From Tomocerus qinae (Eukaryota; Arthropoda; Collembola; Entomobryomorpha; Tomoceridae), in assembly GCA_020055645.1 (NCBI GenBank), contig CM034549.1:23705930-23769929 (forward strand): a stretch of DNA of 64,000 bases, written 5' to 3'. Positions 49,701 to 62,000 of this stretch are shown here, piece after piece. The notes beneath the pieces are model-generated. The model had not been told where the DNA came from. It worked only from the letters and a program-made list of their open reading frames with translations, and searched no databases. Numbering within the stretch: position 1 is the stretch's first letter; each line of letters starts with the position of its first letter. The position numbers were made by a program, and so were the translations under genes.

Positions 49701-50145
49701 AGTAGACCACTAACTCATGTTTCCAATGACCCTGAAGATGAAGAAAAGCTTGACTCCCAATCACTTCTTAATTGGGAAAGCATGTCAAATGGAAACTCCT
49801 GGAACTTTCTCTGATCACGATCTTTGTTCGAGAAAGCAGTGGAGAACATCTCAGAGATTAGCTGATATCTTCTGGCAAAGATGGGTCAAAGAGTACTTGC
49901 CGACATTGACCCGAAGATCTAAGGACTTTGGAACTAAACCACCGATAAAGGTTGGTGACCTTGTGTTTATCGCTGATGGAGACCTAAAGCGGAATTCCTG
50001 GCCGAGAGGAATCGTGGAGAAGGTGTTCCCAGGAAAAGATAGTGTCGTACGAGTTGTTGAGATCCGGACCAATCAAGGGACCTTTCGTCGACCTGTTGTT
50101 AAAGTGTGTGTGATCGACGTGTCAAAGGATGAAGATGTCCCTTAG
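46684..50145 (+). pseudogene. BEL/Pao pol (RT, RNase H, integrase) broken by four frameshifts
   Basis: The reverse transcriptase block runs to about 47945, with FNPNKPKKVRLVFDAAA, FGAVSSPYSAQ and the catalytic YMDD (about 47539). RNase H follows from about 47950, with VFCDASEQAF and FWTDSKIVLCWL. Integrase has a zinc-binding HH-CC region (GHHGTERVL...CQMC) and the catalytic DDE residues in LDYFGP, SDNGTNF and GGCWERL. The C-terminal part ends at TAG 50143-50145. The frame changes near 46683, in the A-run at about 47925-47931, near 49660 at a T-run, and in the A-run at about 49742-49746. At least three of these breaks are single-base length changes in homopolymers. All catalytic motifs are present, but no single frame covers pol. 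Confidence 0.9.
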
Positions 50146-50166
50146 GAGCATCTACCGGGGGAAGTA

Positions 50167-51064
50167 TGTTGTCGACACACGGAAAGAACATGAAAAGATT
50201 CAGTTTTAAAGTGAAATTCATTTATTTGTAGTATTGTGAAATATTTATTTGCTACATTTTGGTATCTATTTATTTATTGTCTAGCAATACGAAATTATTT
50301 AAATTATGAATATTATGTATTTAAGTTAATTAATTAATTTTAATGGTTTAATGTGTATTTAGAAATTATGTTTATGCAAAAACAAATACTAGAGATCATG
50401 AGGATTCGAATGATGTATAATATGTGTATGAAATGTTATGTTTATGTTGTGAAAATTAGTGTTGTAGGCAGAAGTCGGTGGTGAAAAATCGTGTACTTTG
50501 TATATGTAAAAATGGGATTGTACGGATAAGGCCAGTACAGTGATCTGTAAAGATACTTGCTCAATTAAAAGGTGTATTGCCTAGAGCTGCCTTTATTTGT
50601 TTGAATTGACTGGTGACACAGGCCTTGAGTGCCATTTCCCAGTACTGTCCTTTCCGTACAAGCCACATTGCAATATTGTTTGTAAGGCTGTATGTGTGTG
50701 TTGTATTTAAATAAATACAGAGAATTTCACAGTTGTAACTGTCACGTGGTCTTGAGTACCTTATTTACTATCGCGTAATTCTGATTTGAGAGATCTACTT
50801 TAATTCGAGAAAGGGCTGACAGCTGATGTAACTTTATGTGAAAGGCTCCAGTCATTTTCCAGAGAATTAATCGTAGAATTCCTCAAGCAATCAGTTGCAT
50901 TATATTGTTACACGTGACTCATAGCATTCATTTGCATAATATCATATAAGAATTGCCTTTAAGGCTGGTCCTTCGAGAAAGAGAAACGAGGCTCTATTAA
51001 GCAGACTTGAGCTTTGCGAGATAGCGTCTTACGGTTAGACAGAGAGACATAGCTGGCCCTAACA
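50167..51064 (+). repeat. 3' LTR of the BEL/Pao element (898 bp)
   Basis: Same length as the 5' LTR, at a constant offset of 6498 bp. The only mismatch I noticed is the C at 51059 against G at 44561. Confidence 0.97.
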
Positions 51065-51069
51065 ATTTG
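51065..51069. repeat. Right 5-bp target-site duplication (ATTTG) of the BEL/Pao element
   Basis: ATTTG immediately follows the right LTR. Confidence 0.93.
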
Positions 51070-54000
51070 AGTTTTGCAATCTCGGGCATTAGAATAGACG
51101 ACAGAACTTAGTCAAGAGTTACGTACTGTCAATGTGTATGACCTCTGAATTCCTCCATACCTTAATCACTTCGACTTTTGCCCTTCACACTACTTCACAG
51201 TAGTAGTTCACAGTGCAAAGTTTTTTAGAATACCTATGAGCTTTCCTGCAAAATCCTATGTGAATAAATAACCTAAATATCGATTTAGTGTAGGTAAGAT
51301 ATTATTTATAGTAATGTCTTCCTCAAGTGTTTTTTATTTGTACACATCTGAATCGTGATTGAATACCTACTTTATATCTGGTAAAATTATGAAATACATA
51401 AATATTCGAGTGTGAAAAAAATCAAAATGGCATAATGTCATCCAAACTATAGTAGTAATAATACCAGATTTTACAAAAGATTTTGCCGCTTGTGATGACA
51501 GTTTATAGGAAAATGGGAATTAGATGCAGAGGTTTAAAAAGGATGATTATTCTTGGAATTTTGTGATCTTATTGATAATGTAATGCAGATATTTACTACA
51601 AACGTAGTTATATTACATGTGTCTATATCTAGAATAGTACCCAGGGAGTCAACAAGTAAATTTGCAGAATCTGTTAGAGTAATTGGCTCATAAACTTTGC
51701 ATCATTAACTTAACAATACCAGTGCACTTTTATATTTTGTTGATATAATGTCTACTTACCTGTAATAATGGCATTCGTGGGTATAATGCATTCATCGTTA
51801 TTTGAATACTTATGCCTTTGCGACTAGCTGACATATATTTTCTAATGTAATGGCACGAAAAAAACCGATTAGAGAATGTAGTCATTTAATAATGCATCTT
51901 ATTTGGTTAGTTATTGTCATTAAACGACTTTCTGCTTTCCTTTTGAAACAACACACTTGATATAAGAATATCTTGTTGATATTATGAGATAGGCAAGCTT
52001 TCGGCACATTACATTCATTTTCATTGGGTAGGTACTTCTAATTGTCAGGCTACTAAAATCTTCCCACACACGAGTCTCACAATAGAAACCTCAAAAACAA
52101 TAGCTAGTCTGTTCAATGCAGTAAAAGGCTTGTGCCGAAAACTTACAATAAAATTAGCTGACACGTGATCTATCTTGAGAACTGATACTATAAGAGTTAA
52201 AAGTAAAATCTTTTGTTGTTTTAACATGATTCCTTGAGTAGACTGTCTAAGTAGATGAACAAGGGATCTATAGATTACATCTGACTTAATTAGTGAATAA
52301 AGACGCCTAGAGACTTGAGATGACATGAAGCATTCTCACTATCCTGTCCACCCTTTTCTACTATAAACTGACTCTGCTATTATTATCAATCATCATCAAC
52401 ATCATCCCACATTTGTCACATGCCAGTTCGCTATTAATTTTCTGTGCACATGAGACTTATTAAACAATATAATTATTCAACGAGATGGAAATTACATATT
52501 AGTATTTCGATTTGGGTTTGGTTTATCAGTGTCAGTGCGAGTAGCTAAATCTATTGTGTATACTTTCTTTGTATGAAGCTTCAACAAAGATATCATCAGT
52601 TTATTTATTTACCAAGTATTTACCATTGCAGCTGATTAAAAGAAACTAAATATAGTTTTGTAATGTACTACACAACATGGAAGGAATTATTGCTTGTTAA
52701 TTACAACTGCCACAACGTCCTAGTGTCCTACTTACTAGGAATTCAGAATAGCAGAATTGTAATTACTAGTCAGTTGAGGTAACAGCTTAATTTTTACTAG
52801 GCTACTCTACTACGCTTTTCATTAAGTTCCGCAAGCTTCCTGTACGAACATGGTATAACTTTAATAGAGCAGTAGCCATGCAGCCAATGTCATTTTCAGG
52901 GAAATCAATTTTCTTGCAATTGCAACTTCAGTTTTGCATCGGTATCGTTGGGCATTAAAATTGAATTTTTGATGCAACATGTTTGACAATTGCTTTAATA
53001 GGTCAGTTGTGTACAATATTACGAAATACCCACATTGCATAACGAAAATTTAGACCTACTTAATTAGAAAATAATTTACCTCCCTACTTTCGGGTATTAG
53101 TGACATCTTTTCCTTTGCGACTGCTCAGCAATCCAAAATTTAGTACAAACTCAGTTTGTGAAGGTGTATTGGGTGAATAAATGGAAGATTATAATTATCT
53201 ACTCAAATGCAATAGCTACTCAGGTAAACAAAATCATTTGGGTGCAATTGAGTCCGTCGTTGTTCTAAAGGACATTATTTGTGAATATCCAAAATGAAGT
53301 AAGAATTAAGTACTTAAGATGATTGAAATATTTTAATGATAAGGATGAATGTACGTCATCCAATGTCCCGCAGAGTCGTATTCCATTCTAGTAAGCAAGG
53401 TATAAATTAAAGTTATGTTTTATTATATTAACATGCTATTTTTGCCCTAATCATGTAGTGTGCAGTATTGCACTTCGGATTTCAATAGAATTATTGCAAT
53501 AATAGTCAGTGAAAACAATTGGCCAACCGTATATTTGAAGTGCCTAATACTTAATACCAAGCGCTACTATTTTTTACGCCAAACCTTTACATGTATGTAA
53601 TATGCAAGACATTGGTGCTACTGCAGTGTCAACTATTCGCTATTGCACTGCATTGTCGCATATTCTTCTTGTCTGCTTTTTTGCAAAATGCATTCCGAGA
53701 ACTTTTACTTTTTGTGTCTCTGTGCTATTTCTATGTGAAATGGCATAGTATGGTGCAACAAAGTGAATCTCGTCTTCATGAAGACTGCATCAGTGAAGTA
53801 ATTCGCAAAATTATAGACAAAAACATGTTTGAGAGTGTTTGTAAACCCAATTGTTCACATGCATCCACCTGTATTCTGAATATAGTAATAGTTACATGTA
53901 TTTCACTGTAATTAGTTCGAATCTTTGAATATTCACAAAAACATAAATGAAATGATCACATTGAACATAATAGAATCACACTATTAATTATCATTAATTA

Positions 54001-56097
54001 CTCTGAAAATAGGTAAGTACCGAGTACTACAACAGCATGATAATATACACTAGTTTTTACCAGTTTTATATTTGTAGTATACATAATAGAACTAAGAGAT
54101 AGTGGATCATAAATAGGTTAGGGATTTATCATGTTATCAATTAACTAGCTTGTAGTAATAGGTAATACAGGTAATCCTAATAAATGAATTTTAGATTGAG
54201 TTCTGTAAGATGTGTAAAGTGCATTAGTGGTCGTTAAGTCGTTATTGAAGAAACTGACATGTAGATGGAAAGTAGTGTAAATCACAAAAGTAGGATTTAC
54301 AAAGAGCAACATAAAAGTAGCTAAAGGCAGTTATTATCTTTGAAATAACTAACGACAAGAGTATTCTGACAAGGATGCATCATGATAGATAGTCATTAAA
54401 TAACGCATCCGTAGATTTTGTGGCTTTGTATATTTTTGCAAATGCGACTAATCCGTACATCACAAAATACATGATTTCGCTGCATTACATCAGATCCTTA
54501 GCTCTTAGGTAATCCGATAGTGTAGTTAAGAATCAACGTATATAAAATATTAGGTAAGATTCTCTTGTGTCTTCCTTTTTCAGAAAATACGTTTTACACG
54601 GAGAAATAGAAAGTGATTTTAGATGCTCAATCTTGTAAAATAATAGTGATTCTTTTAACTTTCAACTTTGAAAAGTTGTGCATTGTCCCTGGATGCATCT
54701 TCATTAAATGTTTTATGAGAATATGTGAATGAGAGTCGTTAACACGTCTGTGAGATTAATCCATTGGTAATTGCAGGTACAAATTCAATTGATCATGTCA
54801 AATCATTTAGAGTTAATAAGAGGTCACATTTAGAATGGTGAGATGTGCCAATTATTCCATGTGTGACTTTATTGTTCCTTTGTGTGAGAGTTCTTAAGAT
54901 CACGATTTTCCTTTGGAGACTGATTGATTGTTGTATTGAATTACCTGGGCACCTTCCTCATTTCAAATACAAATATAGATACAAACCAATTCACAATATT
55001 GAGATTCATATTAACTCTCACAGAAATGATGACACGTTCGAAATGCACTTTTCATATCATGTACTACATACTTGGACGTGGTTAAATGTATTTTTAGGTT
55101 TCAGTATGTCATCTTGTACTAATCCTACCCTATAACAACCTATAGGTGTGATACTATCAACTTGCACATTAAAAATAATAAATCGTGCTCCGTAGCGTAA
55201 GCGTAAATGGAATGTGTTTACTATACGTGCATAAAAATCTTAAATTGGATTCATTTGAAGTGGTTTTAGGTCCTTCGATTTCTTTCATTCAAGTACATAA
55301 GTTACTATTCTTCGAACCCTAACGAGCTCTCCACTCAATAAAATCACACACTCGAAAATTTTCTCGTTATTATAATGTGATTAAGACGATAAGAATTATT
55401 GATCTGTTCTTTTATTAGACGACTCATTCAGATGGGATGAAGCCGCCTCAAAAGCTCTCATTACGTAAGCACACTTGGTGATAAATGATACTCTAAGGAG
55501 TACAGAAAGGGATTTAGCTTTCTAAGTATTTACTGCACTGCAGAAGAGATGCCTCAATTGGTTTATTTTAGTACCTCCATTTTCTATCTAGATAATAGTG
55601 CATAAAACTTTGCTTTATCCACATCAAACGTAATACAAGTTGATAATTAACTCTTTTGGGCAACTTAATCCAAAGTGGTCATTATGGACATAGAAGATAA
55701 ACTACATATTATAATAATTTAATAGTGATAAACCTGGTTACTCATTATTACCCTGCAATATGAAAAACGACCCATAAACACTTGTTCGTTGGCCGAATAA
55801 AGAGTATTGATGCTTATTCTACACTTTCTGCTATGGAGAACCTTGCAAACTAAACAGTTTGGCATTATTATGCAGGCTATGCATGTAACGCCGGCACTTT
55901 ATACAACGTTTAAAGTGTAGTATGATATAATACTGTTTCCACAAATATGCAATTTTTCAAGCATTGATTGAATTACTTTGATCCTCAAATTGCCATGAAG
56001 TTCAACGGCTTAACCATTGCTGATATTATTACATCTAGTAATATCAATTTGTAAAACCACATTTTTGCCGTGACTCATCAGTTATATATTTCGAGCT
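51070..56097. other. Sparse intergenic DNA with one signal-peptide exon candidate
   Basis: About 5 kb of AT-rich DNA. The only supported object is the minus-strand exon at 52147-52227 (separate entry). A 106-codon + ORF at 53591-53911 is Leu/Cys-rich without a recognisable domain, and a 96-codon + ORF at 54845-55135 likewise; both look like chance ORFs. Confidence 0.4.
52147..52227 (-). CDS. Candidate signal-peptide first exon of an unknown secreted protein
   Basis: Twenty-seven codons, MLKQQKILLLTLIVSV then LKIDHVSANFI, end exactly at a GTAAGT donor in phase 0. A basic start, a hydrophobic core and an Ala-x-Ala-like cleavage region (VSA) make a good signal peptide. A second exon-like segment follows downstream on the same strand (51827-51760, open for 22 codons between CAG and GTAAGT), but its entry phase does not match, so another exon or another acceptor would be needed. 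The rest of the gene was not found, and the retrotransposon lies immediately downstream. Confidence 0.35.
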
Positions 56098-56400
56098 AAT
56101 CAATCAATTTCGTATATAAAAATTCGTTATTGGACTTTTGCTTATGAACAAAATATGAATTTTTCAAATAATTTTGCATTAATTATCTACTAAATATTTC
56201 GTGAAAATCAATCAATTTCGTATATAAAAATTCGTTATTGGACTTTTGCTTATGAACAAAATATGAATTTTTCAAATAATTTTGCATTAATTATCTACTA
56301 AATATTTCGTGAAAATCAATCAATTTCGTATATAAAAATTCGTTATTGGGCATTTGCTTATGAACAAACTGTGAATTTTGCAAATAATTTTGCATATTTT
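56098..56400. repeat. 108-bp tandem repeat, about 2.8 copies
   Basis: The segment starting ATCAATTTCGTATATAAAAA recurs at 56103, 56211 and 56319, an exact 108-bp period. Copies 1 and 2 look identical; copy 3 diverges in its second half. The unit is very AT-rich and non-coding, like an arthropod satellite monomer fragment. Confidence 0.9.
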
Positions 56401-57418
56401 ATTTGTATAAAAACCCGGTATAAAATTCGCAATCGCACCTACCATCAATATTAAGTAAGAATTAAGATGCATTAATTTCTCTTTAGGTTTTCTTTTGAAA
56501 CAGCTAAGTAGGTGAGTAAAGTAAACAGAAGACAATAATAGGGAGTTACTTCCGTGACTTAACGCGAATGCTGCAATTACCTGACTAAATAAACAATGCA
56601 ACATAAATATTCACTTTTGCTATTCGAATGTATAAGGAGCGAGTGCATTTTAGATTTTTGTTAAGTTCTTCCAAAATTTCTCTCAGTGGGTGTGCCTTCC
56701 AAAATTTTAATATCGAGTTTTCACTAGTGATTGAATGCTCTGGTTGATTTAATTGTCACAGAAGTGCAATTGTTTATTCATCATGGTGAGTATTGTAATA
56801 AAAGTCGTTTGCGTATGTAAGAATTTGAGATGTTCCAACAGTGGGACTAAAACAATGCATTTGTGTCGTCTTTGGGAGTGTGTCAGCGTGCGATGTTCGC
56901 TTGTTTACTAACGGGAAAAGACAAAGCTACATGTATAAGTGCAGTGTTGAAGAGGATAATGACGTAGTAAGAGAATATACACTGCATTATTGGAGTAATG
57001 GCATTTGTGTCTAGTACTAGTAGACTACTTACAAGATGTACATACTTAATCACATCTCATCTCTATAAACATTTACAACGCGTCTTCCTTTGTCCTTTGA
57101 GAAATGAATAGAGATCGTGTTACGTTAAAAAAATATTGTATACCTACATTAAGTATATCTAGTACTGTGCTTATACACTAATCTTAGTACAAGATGCGTT
57201 CTGTATTAAAATTACATTGCTAGCAGTGAATGAGTCTGAAAGTAGTTGTAATGACAATGTAAGTTGTTTTGGTTTCTTCGGGTGTTTAATACATACGTTG
57301 ATTCCTAACCTACCTGTGTAAGTGTACCCTATGGAGTTATTAACATAATGTCTCTACATTATTGTATTATGCCATTCACTTTGGCTTGGCCTAAAAATCT
57401 CCCATATATCACAGCATC
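56401..57418. other. Upstream flank of the secreted Ser/Thr/Gln-rich gene
   Basis: Mostly featureless. ATCATG|GTGAGT at about 56781-56790 is a good donor after a 5'-UTR-like stretch and may be an upstream exon or an alternative start of the following gene. Confidence 0.3.
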
Positions 57419-57426
57419 TATATAAA
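57419..57426 (+). promoter_or_regulatory. TATA box of the secreted Ser/Thr/Gln-rich gene
   Basis: TATATAAA with a pyrimidine-rich TCATCT initiator-like site about 30 nt downstream (near 57450), 213 nt before the ATG at 57639. Confidence 0.5.
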
Positions 57427-57638
57427 TGGACAACACTCATTCTTGTCTCATCTCTCTTCTTCACATCCGCTAATCTGTTTACGTCTTCGTCTCAACAAAG
57501 TTTGTTTATTTTTAATGATACGAAGAAAAATAATTTTCACTCTATTCATTGCTTATTGATTTCCCATGAATTTAGTTTGATAAAAAAACGTGGTAAAACA
57601 AGACCTTTCATAATTGAAACAGACTGTTTAATTATACG

Positions 57639-59067
57639 ATGGCAAAAGTTAAGGATTTCTCTGTGCTCCTTTGTGTGTGTTTGAGCAACGTGATAGTGTT
57701 AGCTGGAAGACATCCTTCGCATAGATATAGCGGTCCTGTTCCCGCGGCGTCTCAACAAATTTCCCAGGTTTGTTTCACTTTTATCAAAACATACGTACGA
57801 ATAGCTTACGGGAACGTGTCTTTGCCAAAAAAGTTTCCTTAAATTCTTTTGTGTTCTTTTCATAGCTGAGATAGGCACCTCAATATTTCTAGCTAACTCC
57901 TTTGATAGACAAATTAATGAATTATTTAGAAACTTGTCCATAAATTTTCGTAAAAATTGTTTTCTGTGTTCTTTTGATATCTAGAATAGGCACTTAGTTT
58001 TTCTTGATAACCCCTTTGATTACCATAGGCATCATCATAGAAAATGCAAATTGGTATTTGGAAGTAGATAACTTTTTGCAATTATGAATGTCAATTTCAT
58101 TTGAAGGTCATCGGAAATAGGAAAATAAAAGGTGTCTTTTAATCTTGATTTTAATAAAGCTAAGTTGGGCACAATAGTAAGAAGCTGTATGGCAATGCCT
58201 AAATGTTAATGTCACAGTTCAGCAAGTATTTATTCAGGGAGGTTTAGCAGAGTGTTGGTAAATGACATAATATTCAGCAAATGTAAAGTAATAATCTTCT
58301 TGCATACGTTAAATTCAATCTTAGTCATTTCATTACACATGATCGTTTTGATGGCACATCTATTAATTTTCAAGTTGCCATAAACATTATTATGTAAGCA
58401 AATGGCAAATGCATCTGTGCATTACCGAGAACATTCACATCATGATAAATTGCTTAGTTCACCATGCAGAACTTGAGGATCATGGTAGAAAATGGGAGAA
58501 TGGATCCGTTGATGCGCGAAATGTCCTCATAATTGTCATTGTGTATGCTCATCGTATTATTGTAGTTCTAAAAGTCTACATTATCTTCCATGATTGCTCA
58601 CTTAAGCTATGTAGGAATGCATTAGATAGAGCAGGCACCCTCCCTGAACTTAGATTATGCCTCAAATTACGCAATGACTAAGGACATCACAACAACACAA
58701 CAGAATTTCAATTTTCAATGCATTCTTTAGTAGGTAGTGTTACAAAAAGGCAATATTATAAACTCACTACAACCTTTCTAGATGTTGATGAATAAATTCT
58801 GAAATCCATACCTAATGATCCTAATGGTAATTCTGTCCCCAGGTAGTGGGATATCAGTATCCAACGCCATCCAATCCATTATCTCTCACCGCCTCTGCTA
58901 CTAGTAATCAACCCCAGACTGTAATCACGATGACTCAACCCACCCAGCAAGTTGGTGCTTCTATTTCCGTGTCTGGAGGGCCATCCAAATCAACATCCTC
59001 TGTTACCGGTCGCATTTCAACAAACTCACTTACCGTGGCTGCTACTCAACAATCGCCAACTCAACAG
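57639..59067 (+). CDS. Secreted Ser/Thr/Gln-rich protein, first two coding exons, partial
   Basis: Exon 57639-57767 (43 codons) starts MAKVKDFSVLLCVCLSNVIV, a clear signal peptide with cleavage probably after VLA, followed by GRHPSHRYSGPVP. It ends at CAG|GTTTGT. Exon 58843-59067 (75 codons, acceptor TCCCCAG, donor CAG|GTTAGC) continues in phase 0 with a low-complexity Ser/Thr/Gln/Pro/Val sequence (QPQTVITMTQPTQQVGASIS and so on). Both phases agree. No further exon was recognised up to 64000, so the gene presumably continues to the right. Low-complexity, Thr/Ser-rich extracellular proteins are often mucin-like, cuticular or matrix proteins; no family can be named. Confidence 0.6.
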
Positions 59068-62000
59068 GTTAGCTAAATGTCAAAGCTATTATAAAAGTTT
59101 CTATTAAATTACTTAACAATGCCACCAAGAGTAGCCATTTCTGCCCTAGATTTCTCCATTTGTTTGATATTGAAAATTCTTTACAACAATAAAAGATCCA
59201 TCCACGTTCAAATACATAAGTTATACGCGTATGACTTCTCTATTCTTCTGCCCTATTTCAATGGAATCGAGTTTTCGGTATGAATAAACAGTTTCGGAGC
59301 ATGTAAACTATTCTACAGAAAGCTTTTCAAGGTCCTTTCCTTTTCATATCCTAATTTTCAATCACATATTCTTTTCGCATGTGTAAGTACAAGAATGTCT
59401 ACAAAAGACGGTAAATAGGAATCTCTATTACATTAGCAATTTATTATAGCGCTTCCTTTTTCTGAGGAAGTCTTTTCATAAAATAGAAGGTCCCTTTCGT
59501 TTGACTTCCCTTGAGACAGTGACGCATACATTTAGGGACACTCCTATAATTTGTAGACGTCTGGAATAACATTGACAGACAAAAACACGCATCGGATTAC
59601 CTACCAAGAATTGTTTACTAAATTTACAATAAACAATGTCATACATTATCAAACCTATTCAGTCCTTTGTAGATAATTTAGAGGTCTCATTCGATTTACC
59701 ATACTTCAAAAGAAATTACGTGTTTTGCACCCTGTAGTAATTGCTACCACTCAGGAGAATAAATGAAGATTAATGGATGAAATTTGCATTCCCTTATATG
59801 ATTAGTGATTACATAAAATAAAACGCTTCTACTGTTTAAACAGTTGCATCGCTATTGCGCAATTTCGGATCTTAACGAGCAGTGATGAAAATTCTACGTA
59901 ATACTTAAACCATCAGTTGTTGACAAAGATGATCCTGTGAAAGTATGGCAGAAGTAATAGTTTACGGTAAAGCGTAATTATGTATCTCTTTTCAGTCGAG
60001 GGAGTAAACACTACAGGAAACAAAATAGCTACAACGCAATTCCTCACGGAGTGATAATTCTATTTACGAACTAATGGAAAATTGTACTTTTCGAGGTCTC
60101 AAATATTTACTGAATTACAAATAGCTCTTTTATATACGCAAATACCTACTTATAGGCATTTCTAGAACTTTTACTGCTTCATTTCCACCAGAATTACATC
60201 TCAACATTGACAATTGAGTTTTCGATAAATAAATTGCGTAGAATCCTCCAGAATCACGCCTCTTACCTGTAGGTGAGGATTTTACTGTTTTCTATCCTTG
60301 TATTCCTAATCTGTGAGCAAACCAAGTAAATACGATTCACATGACAATTAATTGTACAAAGATTAAGTCTTAAGACCTTGCTTATTTACTAGAGTCTGTA
60401 GAAAAGGTCGAAGAGTCACATATACTTCATTTGCGGTAGTTTACTTACAACTCCTCCAATGCATGGTCACTGCAATAGACGTGACACTTGAAAATAAAAT
60501 CTTTTTTCTGCTCCTTTTAAAATGTCACAGGGATAAGTTAGTGCCAAAGAAAACAAAATGCCTTGTCAAATAGTCTATTTGCTACAGTTTTACTGTAGTA
60601 GCAACTTCACCAAAAAACACCACAACTCAACGCTTTTATTTGTAGTGTACCGGGAATAATACAGAAATGGGATGATGAAAGAAATGCAATAATTGAACTA
60701 CCGAAGTTTTCTAATCATCAACATGACTCGAAGAAAAGGAAACATTTTTGAAATGAAATAAAGCATGATGAGTATTGAAGGAAAACTTTCTCAATACTTT
60801 CAAAAGTTATGCATTAAATTAGCCATTACTCCCATAATGAAACTCCAGCGTAGGTTAACAACTCAATATTCCAGTTTTCCCCACCAACTAATACAACTAG
60901 AAAGCAAATTTTTAGTTTTATTTACAGAAAATAGACACATTATGGGTGGGAGTGGAGTAGAACCGAGCATACTAGCTATAATCATAGTACTGTGTGATTA
61001 ATATTAATCACACTATAGTAAAAGTTCTGTCTATAAGATATTTACTGTTACAACTGTGACCTCCCACATGAAATGTTTTTCCAATTAAGTTTCTTGTTTG
61101 CGTTATCCTACATCCTGGATGTTCATTTTGCCCATTTCCGCACGGTGAAGTTCAATGCTCATCAGGAGCATTGCCATTGCCCAACTCTGGTGATTTTGAT
61201 TAGTGCTTGCTGTTTGTTTGACAGTTCACACGAGTTCACTTCAGTTAAATTCCCATTTCATTTGTTGTAGTTACAAATTACAGATTCATTGGCTATCTTA
61301 AATAAGCTTCAGCAATTTATACAACTTTAAGGGCCTTGCTCTCGTCCTTCTCATGAACCCTGAACTTTCTAAACTATATCCTAACAAATTGGAAACTATC
61401 TCTCAAACTGCATCATTAATTCCTCTTTCCTCGCATCCTCTAAAGTTTTCCTGTAGCTATCACCATATCCAGGTGAGTTTAGCATGGGAGGTATTTTTAA
61501 GCTCCGGTAGATCTCAAAGCAACTGAAATGACTAACTCTATAAAGATTAAAATCGAAAATTTCGGGGAAATTTAATGTTGAAACACATAATCTCCTTACG
61601 ATTCACTGATCATTGAATACTTATAAATTTATTATGCATCAAAGTATCCACGTGGGTGTAGATACCACAAGATCAGCTATACTACTATAATTTTATGTTC
61701 AAGGAACAAAACTACATGTACATTATAATATAATCAGAATATCAGACGTACAGGTACATAAGGAGCAATTTATTTCCTTCCTCCTCTCTAATTTATATTT
61801 TGACAACAGTCGAATCCTTTTATTCCTCTACTGATGTAGCAGTTATCATTAAAAACGCTACTTTCCTTTCCCTGTCAAGTTAAGCAGGCAAAAGTTTTAA
61901 GGTCTAAATAAATATGTCCTTTCTGTCTGTGAAAAGCAGGAAATTTTCACCTTCTCGGTAGTAAACAATTTCAGAGTGCCTATAGCATAGTACCACAAAC

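Larger units (their letters stand above)
43669..51064 (+). mobile_element. BEL/Pao LTR retrotransposon, complete, pol frameshifted
   Basis: The element is 7396 bp with 898-bp LTRs (43669-44566 and 50167-51064) that begin TG and end CA, flanked by a 5-bp target duplication ATTTG (43664-43668 and 51065-51069). The primer binding site TGGTCCTTCGAGCCGGA (44568-44584) is complementary to the 3' end of tRNA-Tyr. A purine-rich tract (CCGGGGGAAG) sits just before the right LTR. The internal region encodes Gag with two zinc knuckles, an aspartic protease, reverse transcriptase, RNase H and integrase in the BEL/Pao order. Gag/protease is open in one frame; pol changes frame four times. By eye the LTRs differ at a single base (44561 G, 51059 C), so the insertion is recent. 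Confidence 0.97.

Noticed and set aside
43669-51064. 898-bp direct repeats as a segmental duplication
   Set aside because: TG...CA ends, target duplication, primer site, purine tract and gag-pol between them identify LTRs.
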